Source of the DNA: Monosporascus cannonballus
Lineage: Eukaryota; Ascomycota; Sordariomycetes; Xylariales
DNA length: 64,000 nucleotides
Assembly (NCBI GenBank): GCA_004154925.1
Contig: QJNS01000154.1
Coordinates: 62,001-126,000 of the forward strand
Direction of reading: 5' to 3'
Positions 52,301 to 61,215 of this stretch are shown here, piece after piece. A program made the translations under genes and the position numbers. Every line of letters starts with the position of its first letter. Positions within the stretch are counted from its first letter, which is position 1. The notes under the pieces are model-generated. The model worked only from the letters and a program-made list of their open reading frames with translations, had not been told where the DNA came from and searched no databases.

Positions 52301-53711
52301 TAAAAAAACCAATTTTCGAAAAAAGAAAAATAATTTTCCTTGCTATAAGAAATATTTAATTAAAACAACCTAATAAAAAGCTCTAATTTAAGTATATCGG
52401 TCTATACAAAATTACCAAGAAAATCTCAAAAAAATAACTATTTATTAAAATTTCCACCAAAAGTTAAATTTTATCCAATTTTTCATATTTCCTTATTCGA
52501 ATTAACAACAGATATAATTAAAATATATATAATATAAAACGATATAAAAATAAAAAACGAATAAACGTACGAAATAAAGAAAATCCTTAATATACGAAAA
52601 CAAAGTAAACTTATCTAATACTTAATTAAATGAAAAAAGTATTTAAACTTCGAGAACACCTGGGAATCTGCCAAGAACCTTATTGGCGCTTAACGCTTAT
52701 TAAAAAACTTTCACCAGCAATAACGGAACTACCCAAAATAATAACATTCCAATTTATAAAATTTAAAGAAAAAGCCCCTAATCTATCGCATTCTAATTAA
52801 TAACGTTCATTTTACCTAAGGCTTATATTTCGATTACAAACTTTAATTCCAACTGCGCAAAATCGTTGAGACCGTCCAAAAATTAAAAGGTAGGATTAAC
52901 AAATTTCGTATCCTAAAATTAATAATATTAATGCTAACGACATATACGAAAAAAATACGCAAAAATTTCGGACAAAGATTTTTCGGCCGCCAATTTTTCC
53001 TTTTTTAATTTTTTTAATTCCGCAATATAACGATTAATTATAGAAATAAAGATTCCTATTCCGTTATAAAAACGACCCCGATAAATACATTCCTTACAAC
53101 GAAAAACCCCGTCCATTATTTAGCAATTAAGTTGCCGGACAAAACAGAAAAAACAAAGTATCGTATTAAAACCTTCGAGCTTAATTAAATTAGCCAGGGC
53201 AAATTGCTATTCGGATTTGCGAGAATAACGCTTAAACATACCAGAAAATATATTAAGGAAATATAGAAAGCTTACCAAAAAAAAACAAGGAAATCTTAAA
53301 GGCAAGATTTTTAGAAAAGGGAAATCGTATTATGGCCTAACGAACCACGGTCTTTAAAAACGGTCTAACGTAATCCAACTATAAATGCAGGGTAGGGCAG
53401 CTCACGTAACGGATTACCAACTTACTGGTAATAAACCAGTAAGCCGAATTGTTAACTTACTAGTAATAAGCCAATTAGCCGGATTACTAACTTATTAATA
53501 ATAATCCAGTAAACAGGAAAAAAATATATACGTTCATTATTTCCATAATTTAGATAATACCAGCTTGCAATATTTATCAATACTAATCGTTTACAATATA
53601 CTTTTACGCCCTTGGTATTAAGAAACGTAATTAAGTTACTTCATTGCTTAGATTCCCACGATACTTCTGCCAACATAAACCCGTACAACTAAGGTTTAAT
53701 AGTTGGTTAAA
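49306..53711 (+). mobile_element. Outermost Ty3/gypsy chromovirus, right portion (protease to chromodomain and LTR)
   Basis: Plus-strand reading, ignoring stops, gives the order expected of a gypsy pol. A retropepsin end (YNIILGLPWICQYG near 49.65 kb) comes first. Reverse transcriptase follows (FCVPKKN*KLQFMVNYRQLN and LLPLI at 50198-50300; intact YVDDIFIFS near 50533-50559). The C-terminal chromodomain reads YLIK*KKYLNFENTWESAKN near 52620-52680. The chromodomain places it among the chromoviruses, whose integrases are guided to heterochromatin marks. The 3' LTR probably starts near 53.4 kb and ends near 53.65-53.71 kb. The left part of the element lies before 36812, separated by the insertion of the outer minus-strand element. 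It is less eroded than the inner two elements but clearly inactive. Confidence 0.8.
53410..53514 (+). repeat. Three tandem 35-bp units with internal palindrome
   Basis: Three units of exactly 35 bp follow each other (53410-53444, 53445-53479, 53480-53514), each starting CGRATT. The first contains TTACTGG...CCAGTAA as an inverted repeat; the others hold decayed versions. They sit at the start of the probable 3' LTR, where repeated U3 enhancer-like units are common. Confidence 0.75.
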
Positions 53712-53715
53712 CCGT

Positions 53716-54380
53716 ATAGCCGTCACATGATGGTATGGTGCAGTCATAACAATTTCCCAGACTTTAAAAGCGTCGAGGTTGCCTATTTTCTAAATCTTAA
53801 TTCAGCCATATTGGGCTGCAATTTTTATCCAAAAAAATTGAAAGAAATTCCTATACGTATATTAACTTATATTCGACACGTATATAAATTTGCAGGTTTG
53901 TAGGACTTAATTTGGATCTGTGAAAGCTTTTGTGTATATTTATATATTTATTCATTTTTCTCCAAAAAAATTCATAATTTGATTAGCAATGTCTAGAACG
54001 AGACCATTTTTCGCATAATTCCAACTTATGTCTCGTTAGCTCGTTACGGGGATACGGCATTTAATTTGTTAAAAAAAATACATTAGTACATCGAAACGAG
54101 CTAGAGAAGCCTAAGCTAGCTGAGGTAACCAAATACACAGAAAATCATTATACGATATAATTTGTACGATAAAGTTACTAGTATTATTTTTTTAAAAAAA
54201 GAATCTTAATATATTTATAAATATTTCACATATTATCCATAAAATTAATGTTATAACCATTGCTGAAATAAGTAACATACTTATTAATATAATTACCGAT
54301 ATGATTGTCGCCGTCGTCATCGCCGTCGTTGTTGCTGTCGCATAATAGCGCGAATATTAATGTGTAGGTCAAAATTCCTA
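53716..54380. other. AT-rich right margin of the block
   Basis: AT-rich sequence becoming gradually more balanced. It holds the right member of the 26390/54093 inverted repeat and a (CGTCGTCATCGCCGTCGTTG)-like GTC-rich stretch at 54307-54340. No gene is recognised; small frames on both strands lack features. Confidence 0.5.
54093..54128 (-). repeat. Inverted repeat with 26390-26426 (right member)
   Basis: The reverse complement reads TTACCTCAGCTAGCTTAGG and ends CTCGTTTC, matching 26390-26426 apart from a few transitions and one base of length. Confidence 0.5.
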
Positions 54381-54384
54381 TGGA

Positions 54385-54535
54385 TGACTCGTAGGTATTT
54401 TTGAATTCGGAAAAACTCCATGGGTCACCCATGGGTATTTTTGCATTTGGAAAAACTCCTATGGGTCACCCGTGGAAGTTGCGCGCTACCCACGGGACCC
54501 CACGGGTCCGTGGGTAAAAGTGCATGGGTGGGTAT
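54385..54535 (+). repeat. Palindromic GGGT/ACCC repeat cluster at the composition border
   Basis: Two tandem units of about 45 bp share GGTATTTTTG.ATT.GGAAAA followed by ACTCC..TGGGTCACCC. They are followed by more ACCCACGGG and GTCCGTGGGT palindromes up to about 54535. The cluster sits exactly where AT-rich DNA returns to normal composition. It is not a telomeric repeat. Its role is unknown. Confidence 0.65.
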
Positions 54536-54614
54536 GCCCTCGCCCTATCCGAAATCCAACCGCGCCCGGCATACGTGGGGTGGGGCTGCCAAGCAAAGGA
54601 ACGGCTCCCTGATT

Positions 54615-55860
54615 ATCACTGCGTAGATATCTGGTCCTCCACATCTTCTCCCACTTGAAGCTGTACGGTCTCGCCAGCCTCTCCTCGGCCTCTCGGAACG
54701 TCGAAGGCCCCGCGAAGGAACTGCTATGGGCCGGCATCGAGTTCCACGGGCGGTGCTACCACAACCACACGGCCTCGCGCGCGCCGACGGGCCGCCGTTC
54801 ACGGTCGCCCCAGCCTAACGCTGCCCCCGTCAGGAGATGTCGTAACGGCTGCGACATCCACGGGGTTCTATAAGTCCATAGTGCTCGAGGTTTCCTGAGG
54901 CTGAAAGATGTGCGGAGCGGTTGCAGCCCCCGGGGGGGACGCGCGCGAGCGCTCGCGTCCCCAGTCCGAAGCCTCTCCACCCCGTTGTCCGAGATGGAAG
55001 ACGATAATTGGCGTGTCGGCAAGGACCTCGCCCTCGCCTAGAACCTGTTCCCGGTTTTCGACCGCCTCGGAAGGCTGGAGCTGCACGGCGAGCCGCATCC
55101 GCTGGGGGACCCGCGAGGCGGGCGATTCGACGGCGCGGCGGCGCCTGCGCTGACCCGTCTGCGGTGCGCCAGGCTCTGGGATACCTCCCGTGAATTTCGT
55201 GCGGTACGTCCTGCATAGCTCCAGGACGATGGGGCATCTAGAGCTTGGCATGCTGGACGAGCCACTCTAGGCCTACCAGAGCAACGGCGGTCTTGACCAC
55301 TACTTCGGGGGCGGAATCGATGATCCTGAGGGCTGGCGATATTACACGCCGCGGCCGCTCGTCCTCGGGCTCGAGGAACCTCTGGTGTTCCCGACTCCGA
55401 AGCTTCTCCACCTGTGCAAGCCGTCCGAATGCGACGCCGAGCGCTACAACTACAGAGACTATGGCAGTTTGATGTGCTCTAAACGGCGACGGATGGTAGC
55501 GTGAGTGATTGGACTCTGCTTTTGAAATAGGCCCAGGCAACTGTCAAGGCTCCTGTACTCGAATACCGGGTGGTCGCCGAGCAAGAACAGGACAGCCACA
55601 CGCTGAAAGGATTCGCTGAATCCTGGAGCTCGGGTACAGAGGGGTGCCGGCTCGTTAAACGCATCCGGCCTTTGTTCGAGAGAGCACGTTCTCGAACCTG
55701 CGGCAAATATTTCTACAGGGCGTCTACGTCGACGCGCAGGTTCCCCGGGGTGCTCGCCGCCGTCTGGAGACGGCGTCTCGCCCAGTGGAAGGTCATATCG
55801 GGGTTTAGTGCCTTTTTGATGGATCCCCGGTACAGCGCGGGACCGGGACTGGGATTCCTT
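54615..55860 (+). pseudogene. Broken F-box-like gene
   Basis: Plus-strand segments in shifting frames look like one decayed F-box protein. The start resembles an F-box helix region (LVLHIFSHLKLYGLASLSS, then PAKELLWAGIEFH, 54620-54750). The next part has LRR-like text (LFPVFDRLGRLELHGEPHPL near 55040-55100) after an in-frame TAG at 55039-55041. A third frame reads MGHLELGMLDEPL, TAG at 55268-55270, then GGLDHYFGGGIDDPEGW and on to a TGA near 55500. A last fragment (FSNLRQIFLQGVYVDAQVP, about 55690-55750) is in yet another frame. Codon-like text without any continuous frame points to stops and indels, not RIP, because the GC content is high. F-box proteins act as substrate adaptors of SCF ubiquitin ligases. 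The assignment rests on pattern alone. Confidence 0.45.
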
Positions 55861-57416
55861 GCGGGTCCATGTGAGGATGAGGACCATCGTTTCTAGAAAA
55901 GGGAGGGGGCGTATGGAGCAGGGCCACTTTGGCGTTGATTGATTCCTGCGTTGTTCCACGTTGATCCCGTGGTCCATAGTACGGCTGGGAATATAACTCT
56001 GGAGCTGTGGCTCCTTAAGGCGGTGTATTGGTGAAAAACTGATCCCTTCTACCGTCAATTTTAAGATATGTTCAGCTACGTGCATATTCATCGTCGTTGG
56101 CTCTTTGTTTCCACGAGGAAAAAAAGTTTGAGAGCCTTTTAAACCAGCGGCGGAAGTCACCACTAACTCCCAATACGTTTTTAGGGGAGAGGGTACAAGT
56201 CAGAATTGTATTCAACTAGCGAGATGGGATTCATATAATACGAGCTTAACTAATTATAAATCCTATTACTACTAAATGCTAAAGAAACGCGAAACGATAT
56301 TCGACCTTGACTAAGAAGACAACTGCGCTAGGGACTATATAAGATGGCGGCGGTAGCATAATACATAGTGGCCAGGCTATGTTGCCTAGAACTTGCTAGG
56401 AAAAGTACGATTGGAGGAAGAAACCGATGAAGGGGATTATGAACATAAGAAACCACGGTCCGTTTTACCAAAGGGAACCTCTCCGCGGACACAAGAGGCG
56501 GTCGTCCGGAGTCGACGGGATATAGTATCGGGTGCAACTAGAGACTATACATTAAGTCCGGAAAGGGGCCTATATATAAATGGCTGGTTTTCCGGGAAAG
56601 GGATCGAGTTTCAGATTGTTATCAATAATTTATATGGGCTGTCTTGCGACTCTGACCTCCGACAACAACTGACAAAGAGTTCAACATTCCGAACGCTGCA
56701 TTACATCATTATCCAGATGATATTACTTAAGAAACCGCTTAGTGATGACGGGATAATCCCAAGTCTATCCGCACGATATCATGAGTTCTAGCGCCCTGGC
56801 ACCGTAGAGACTGTGGCCTTTATAGCGGCGTCTTTTGAGGTTCAAGAATAGGCGACGTCGAGTCAGTGATCTTTGCATTCAATTAGCTAGGAAATACTCC
56901 TAAGCCACGCAGTTCGTCCCTTATCTCAGGATCTCTCTGGCCAATATCCCGCACCCATTTGCTGGGCTTGCATATTTAACACCTCCTGAGATGGTTCAGT
57001 GGCCAAGTAGGCGATTGTCGTCTGCTCCTCCTGGTGGCCCTCCACTGGCCGGCTTTAGCTTTCCCAAGTCGCTCTTACATTAGTCACTCCCCGCCCCTCT
57101 GTGGTTTCGTATGTTCGTGAGATTTGCAGCAAGCGTGACGGTGTGCACGGATTACTACGGGGTCTCCTTATGCTCACTAACTATAAATCCCGTTTTGCTG
57201 GGGGAGCTTGATGCGACCAGCACTGATCATGCCGATCATCACCCAATGGGTCCTCTGCGAGCAATGGCAAGGAACACTGAGCCTCTAGTGAATGATAGGC
57301 ATAGAGGCCTTCTTGCTTGCCCTCAATGGAATATCATGGTATTCACTGCCCTATGTACATGACCATGTTTCTCTTGCAGCTTACCGCGCTGCGTGTCTAA
57401 TCCAGTACGGGTTGCT
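55861..57416. other. Intergenic, no recognised gene
   Basis: Normal composition. The longest sense frame, 132 codons at 56393-56791 on the plus strand, has no recognised domain and could be a chance frame or an orphan gene. A 234-codon frame on the minus strand at 55459-56163 lies antisense to the broken F-box-like gene and looks like its shadow. The 3' untranslated region of the complex I subunit gene must lie at the right end. Confidence 0.45.
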
Positions 57417-58262
57417 TCACGACGCTGGCGCAGCGGCCTGGGCTTGTGCCGACGGAGGATCCACGGACTTGCCGAAGGGCGGCTGGCCGCGATCTCTCAG
57501 GATGGGGTAGTGGGCGTAGATCTGCTTTGTCCGGAGGTGGACGGGAATCTGGTTCTTAGGGGCGTCGGGGATGGTCTTCTCGAGTTTCTGTTGTGGTGTC
57601 TCGGTTAGTCCAACCACTCAAAAAAGGAGCGCGCCGCACAAGGGGCTGGAAGATAGAGGGGGAGACCACGGGCTGACCAGGTTGTCGAAGACGCATTTGT
57701 TGAGCTTCCACTCGTCCTTGCGGCATTGCCACAGTTGGTGGTTGTTGTTGTCGAGACACTGCCAGTGCTTGCGGAACTCTTCCAGGCAGTGCTTGTTGAC
57801 GTCGTCGATCCTGCGCGCATAAGAGCTTCGTTAGCCCACCTGTCCCCTTTTCCCCTGCTGCCGTACCGTCTTCTCCTTCAACGCCTACAAACATACACGC
57901 TGGCGGCGCATCTCGTCACCCGACGGCCCTCCTTCAGGCACTCGAATTCGCCCTTGCCGTGGCTCTCGGTCTTGCACTGCATGTAGTCATCGTTGTAGGG
58001 CCGGCACCGGGCGCCGATGAAGAAGGAGGCTGAGAGAAGGGGCGCGGAAGTGGCGCCGACCTCCTTGACCGGGGGGATGGAGTCCGGGAGAGGAGTGGTG
58101 TCGTAGAGGACCTGCTGGTTGAAGCTACGAAAATAATCGATTAGCGACGGCTACCCGTGATGGGTAGACAGTTAGGAGCTGATATGAGACAAATCCGTGC
58201 ATGCAAAATTCCCTGTAATTTATCGAACCCGGGGGCACTTACACTGGCTTCCGGGCCGCCAT
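57417..58262 (-). CDS. nuo-20.8: NADH:ubiquinone oxidoreductase 20.8 kDa subunit (NDUFA8 family)
   Basis: Four exons on the minus strand (58262-58243, 58124-57897, 57810-57678, 57587-57417) join in frame to 183 residues. The introns are 118, 86 and 90 bp with GT-AG borders and CTAAC or CTAAT branch points. The protein is an accessory subunit of respiratory complex I, made in the cytosol and imported into the intermembrane-space side. It carries the twin CHCH-type cysteine motifs of this family: C..YNDDYMQC, CLKEGRRVTRC, then HCLEEFRKHWQCLDNNNHQL followed by WQC and WKLNKC. These cysteines form disulfides through the Mia40 pathway. The C-terminus (KTIPDAPKNQIPVHLRTKQI, then YAHYPILRDRGQPPFGK) is also typical. 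It is divergently arranged with NUP54, with 699 bp between the start codons. Confidence 0.95.
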
Positions 58263-58961
58263 GATTGGGTTGTGGTGTCGAGGTCCTCTGTATCTTTATC
58301 GTTAACAGACAGGCATACACCGTACACCGTTGGTGTGAGGAAGCTTGGACTGATCATTCTAACGGACGATGGAACTTACAAATTGGGGCTATTGATTGGC
58401 TTCAGCCACAATGCGGCTTCGAGTTAACTGGAGCTCCGCCACAACTCAATTAATGCCGGAGGCTAAGCTAGAATACGTTAGCGCCGGAGTCCGTGTTTAG
58501 GACTACTAATGAGGAAATTTGTTTTGAGAGTTCTAATGGGTGGGGCCGAAACCGCCCCATGCAATTGAAGCTGGGTGCATCTGTACGAAGTATTCAAGTA
58601 CATCAACAATCAATAAAAGAATAAATTCGACGATACTGCAAAGGTAGGTAGGTACAGACACTCAACAGGTGCCAAACGTTCGCCGGGCAAAATTCAACGA
58701 GCATCCATTCGCAATTCCTGAACTTATGCGAGTAGACAGCTAATAATATACCTGCCATCAACAGTCCTTCAGACCGCAACATGAACTGAGACGGATAGAA
58801 CAAACATTCTTTGTCTTCTGCTTAGACTTGCTTTGGACTATTCGAATTTTCCTTCGCGAACCTCTTCGTTAAAAGACGGCATTTCCTTCGTAGCGCATCT
58901 TCCCGGCGTTGCATCCCTTGCACCTCCCATCGCAAATTGCCAGTGGTCTACAATAGTCACA
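58263..58961. promoter_or_regulatory. Divergent promoter region between NUO-20.8 and NUP54
   Basis: 699 bp separate the two start codons, so this stretch must hold both promoters and 5' untranslated regions. A GTAGGTAGGTAC repeat is near 58645-58656, and a TC-rich stretch precedes the NUP54 start. No clear TATA box is seen on either side. Confidence 0.5.
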
Positions 58962-60252
58962 ATGTCGACCTCACTATTTGGGGCGCCTCGGGGGAGCACG
59001 TCGCTCTTCGGATCAAACACCGCGACGGCGACAACTCCCTCTCCCTTCGGGCAGTCTACCACCAACACCGCGAGCAACACAAATACTGGCAGCCTGTTTG
59101 GCCAACCTGCAAACCAACAACAGCAGCAACAGCAACAACAACAACAACAGCAACAGAATCCGAGCACCCAGCAATCTACACCGTTTGGCGGAGGAAGCAT
59201 GTTCGCTCAGTCGCAACCGCCCCAACAACAACAACAACAACAACAACAGCAGCCACAACAGCAAGCTAATCCTGCCGCCTCGACTTTCTTAAGCGCAAGT
59301 CAGGCCGTAGCACCCCAACGGTCAAGCTTGATCTGGGAGCCCGGCCGCGAATCGTCTCATAGTAAGCTCACTGCTTGTTCCCCCCCACGCTTACCATTTG
59401 TATCACATGCTAACCAGCACGTCGCATTGCAGACCAGAAGCCCATTACAGAGCAGATCGAGGGAATATGGAACAAGTGGAACCCCAGCAACCCCAACACC
59501 GTATTCAAGTATTACTTCTACAACAAAGTCGACCAGTCCCGCGTGCCCTTCTATCAGCCGTCGCCGGGGGAGGATCCCCGCGAGTGGGAGCAGGCCGTTC
59601 ACGATAAACCCGCGCCCGGCTTCATGCCCGCGCTCGCCACCGGATTCAAGGCAATTGCCGACCGGCTGTTGACCCAGAAGACGATCCTTGCCCAGTACAA
59701 CCAAGCGCTGCACCAGATCAACGCCCAACTCGACCAGATCTTGTCCCAGCACGACCTCCAGACCAGTGTGCGCGCGCTTAACGCCCGGAGGAAGCACGCG
59801 ATATTACGGCAGAGATGTCTGGCACTGGCTAGTAGGGTGCAGGTGCTGCGGAACCGCGGGTACGCTCTGGACAAGGAGGAGGACGAGCTGAAGACCAAGC
59901 TGGATTCCCTCGATAGGCGCATGTCGGACCCCGCCCTGAGCGCGCGGACCGAGGAGCTCTGGAGTCGATTGATATTGTTGAGGGGTTATGCCGACAGCCT
60001 GCGCAACGAGATCAACAACCGGGGTGCCGAAGCCCAGGAAGGGCTAGGAGAGGAGGTCGAGACCAAGGCCAAGAAGGTAAGCCATACTTCCGATAGGCCC
60101 ATTCCAGTCACACAGGCGAGAGAACTGATGCGTTTATGTTCTAGATCCTAGAGGACTACGACAAGCAGCTGCAGACCCTCAAAGCCCAGGTCAAGACGAT
60201 CAAGAAGGACTATGAAGAATGGGAGGTCGATAGGAATCCTCCCGCAAAGTAA
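58962..60252 (+). CDS. NUP57: Nucleoporin NUP54/NUP57 family
   Basis: Three exons (58962-59361, 59433-60076, 60145-60252) join in frame to 383 residues. The introns are 71 and 68 bp (GTAAGC...GCAG with a GCTAAC branch point; GTAAGC...CTAG). The protein is a central-channel subunit of the nuclear pore (Nsp1-Nup57-Nup49 complex in yeast; p62-Nup54-Nup58 in animals). Residues 1-70 hold FG motifs (SLFGAP, SLFGSN, SPFGQS, SLFGQP, TPFGGG). Two poly-Gln runs follow, of 14 and 10 residues. After intron 1 comes the conserved Nup54 domain: IWNKWNPSNPNTVFKYYFYN, ATGFKAIADRLLTQK, and LNARRKHAILRQRCLALASR. Then a heptad-rich coiled coil runs to the C-terminus. The start ATG has a CACA context and the frame is open upstream without another ATG. 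The FG region is short for this family. Confidence 0.92.
59113..59258 (+). repeat. CAA/CAG repeats encoding poly-Gln in NUP54
   Basis: Mixed CAA and CAG runs encode 14 glutamines (59115-59156 approximately) and 10 glutamines (59223-59252), separated by an FG motif segment. Such tracts are prone to length variation between strains. Confidence 0.9.
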
Positions 60253-60882
60253 TATGTCATGGTATAAGGCCTCACACCATGGCTGCGATGATACCATGTA
60301 CAAAGGAAGATGAGAAGCCAGCCCGATAATGGTGAGCTTCTTCCTCTTTGGAGGCCAGGTGCATACAAGTACCTAGAACAGGCTCTTGTAGGAAACCACA
60401 ACAAAAGTTTTGGCATTTGAAGATGCTAGCGTTAGACACGCACTAGTTCCTAGTAATGCTTTGTATACAACATGAAGCGTGATCTGTTCGTCCTGCGTTC
60501 CAACTCGTCTCCAAGTGTTTTAAGACGTTGATGGTGACTCGGAATTGCGGAGGCTGATATGATCGCCATTCCCTCATTATGTACTAGCCGATATGGGAGA
60601 TTTCTCCTGTGCGTCCGTCTCTTCGTCTGTTTATGCATATTTACGCCGGGAACAATTACCCCAGCCCGGCACCTACGTCCCTTCCGTACTCATGCTGTAT
60701 GTGCAAGCCATTTTTCACCATCATACCGATGCGTATGTACAAGGTGTGACTCCTTCCACTATTCCTACAAGCCGACCAACCGACCGGCCGGCCGGGTTTC
60801 GTCGCCATAGGGGTGTGGGGGGTGCTGTGCCGTATCGGGGATTTTATCTTTTGCTTTACATCCCCGGCGCTGCTCGCCTAAC
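60253..60882. other. Convergent intergenic region between NUP54 and TOM5
   Basis: About 630 bp shared by the 3' ends of two convergent genes. A short CCGACCAACCGACCGGCCGG repeat lies near 60773-60795. Small frames on both strands lack coding features. No RNA gene is recognised. Confidence 0.6.
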
Positions 60883-61215
60883 TTAGAAGAAGTTGGACAC
60901 CGCGTCGATCACGAAGGGGGCTGCAGAGGAAGAAAAGAGAGGTTCAAGGTTAGTTTCAAGCGCGGGTACTGGGTGCCTGGAGGGGTGCACGTAAGGCCGA
61001 ACAGGTATGGGGGTAGGGGAGAGCGTACAGATGTAGAGCACGACGGCCGTCGTCAGGAAGTTCCGCACCGTCGAGTTCGCCTCGGTCTCCAGCTGGGCCA
61101 TCTCCTCCTTGGAGAGCTGGGGCGGTGCGACTTTTCAACACGTCAGTTTTCCCTTTGGCTTTGCTTTTTCTCGTACATATGCACGTGCGGGCCGAGACTC
61201 ACATCCTGCAAACAT
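60883..61215 (-). CDS. TOM5: TOM complex subunit Tom5
   Basis: A 50-residue protein encoded by three minus-strand exons (61215-61203, 61130-61029, 60920-60883). The introns are 72 bp (GTGAGT...AAAG) and 108 bp (GTACGC...GCAG). The first exon has only 13 bases, encoding MFAG plus one base. The sequence matches Tom5: an N-terminal MFAGFAPPQLSKEEM, a charged helix, then one C-terminal membrane segment (about residues 27-46, including TTAVVLYISPFVIDAV), and a short tail. Tom5 is a tail-anchored small subunit of the mitochondrial outer-membrane translocase that helps assembly and preprotein transfer. Length and layout equal the known family (about 50 residues). The first intron's AAAG acceptor is not the commonest form but restores the family's FAPPQLSKEE reading. 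The gene is divergent from the glycine cleavage gene. Confidence 0.9.

Larger units (their letters stand above)
14314..54380. repeat. 40 kb AT-rich block with RIP signature
   Basis: From about 14.3 to 54.4 kb the sequence is dominated by TpA-rich A/T runs, by eye about one fifth G+C. The recognisable coding regions are retrotransposon proteins full of TAA and TAG stops where CAA or CAG and similar codons are expected. The two best aligned LTRs differ only by C/T and G/A transitions. These are the marks of repeat-induced point mutation in ascomycetes. Short GC-normal islands interrupt the block (16070-16486, 21214-21790, 24945-25060, 25700-26430, 31985-32175, 32375-32545) and the LTRs at 36.9, 38.8, 44.2 and 49.2 kb also stand out. 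No intact host gene is visible inside. Confidence 0.9.

Noticed and set aside
55459..56163. 234-codon open frame on the minus strand
   Set aside because: It lies antisense to the broken F-box-like text, has no domain, and its composition looks like a shadow of the GC-rich plus-strand sequence.
59013..59264. Leucine-rich open frame on the minus strand
   Set aside because: A translation of the reverse complement of the poly-Gln CAG/CAA repeats in NUP54.
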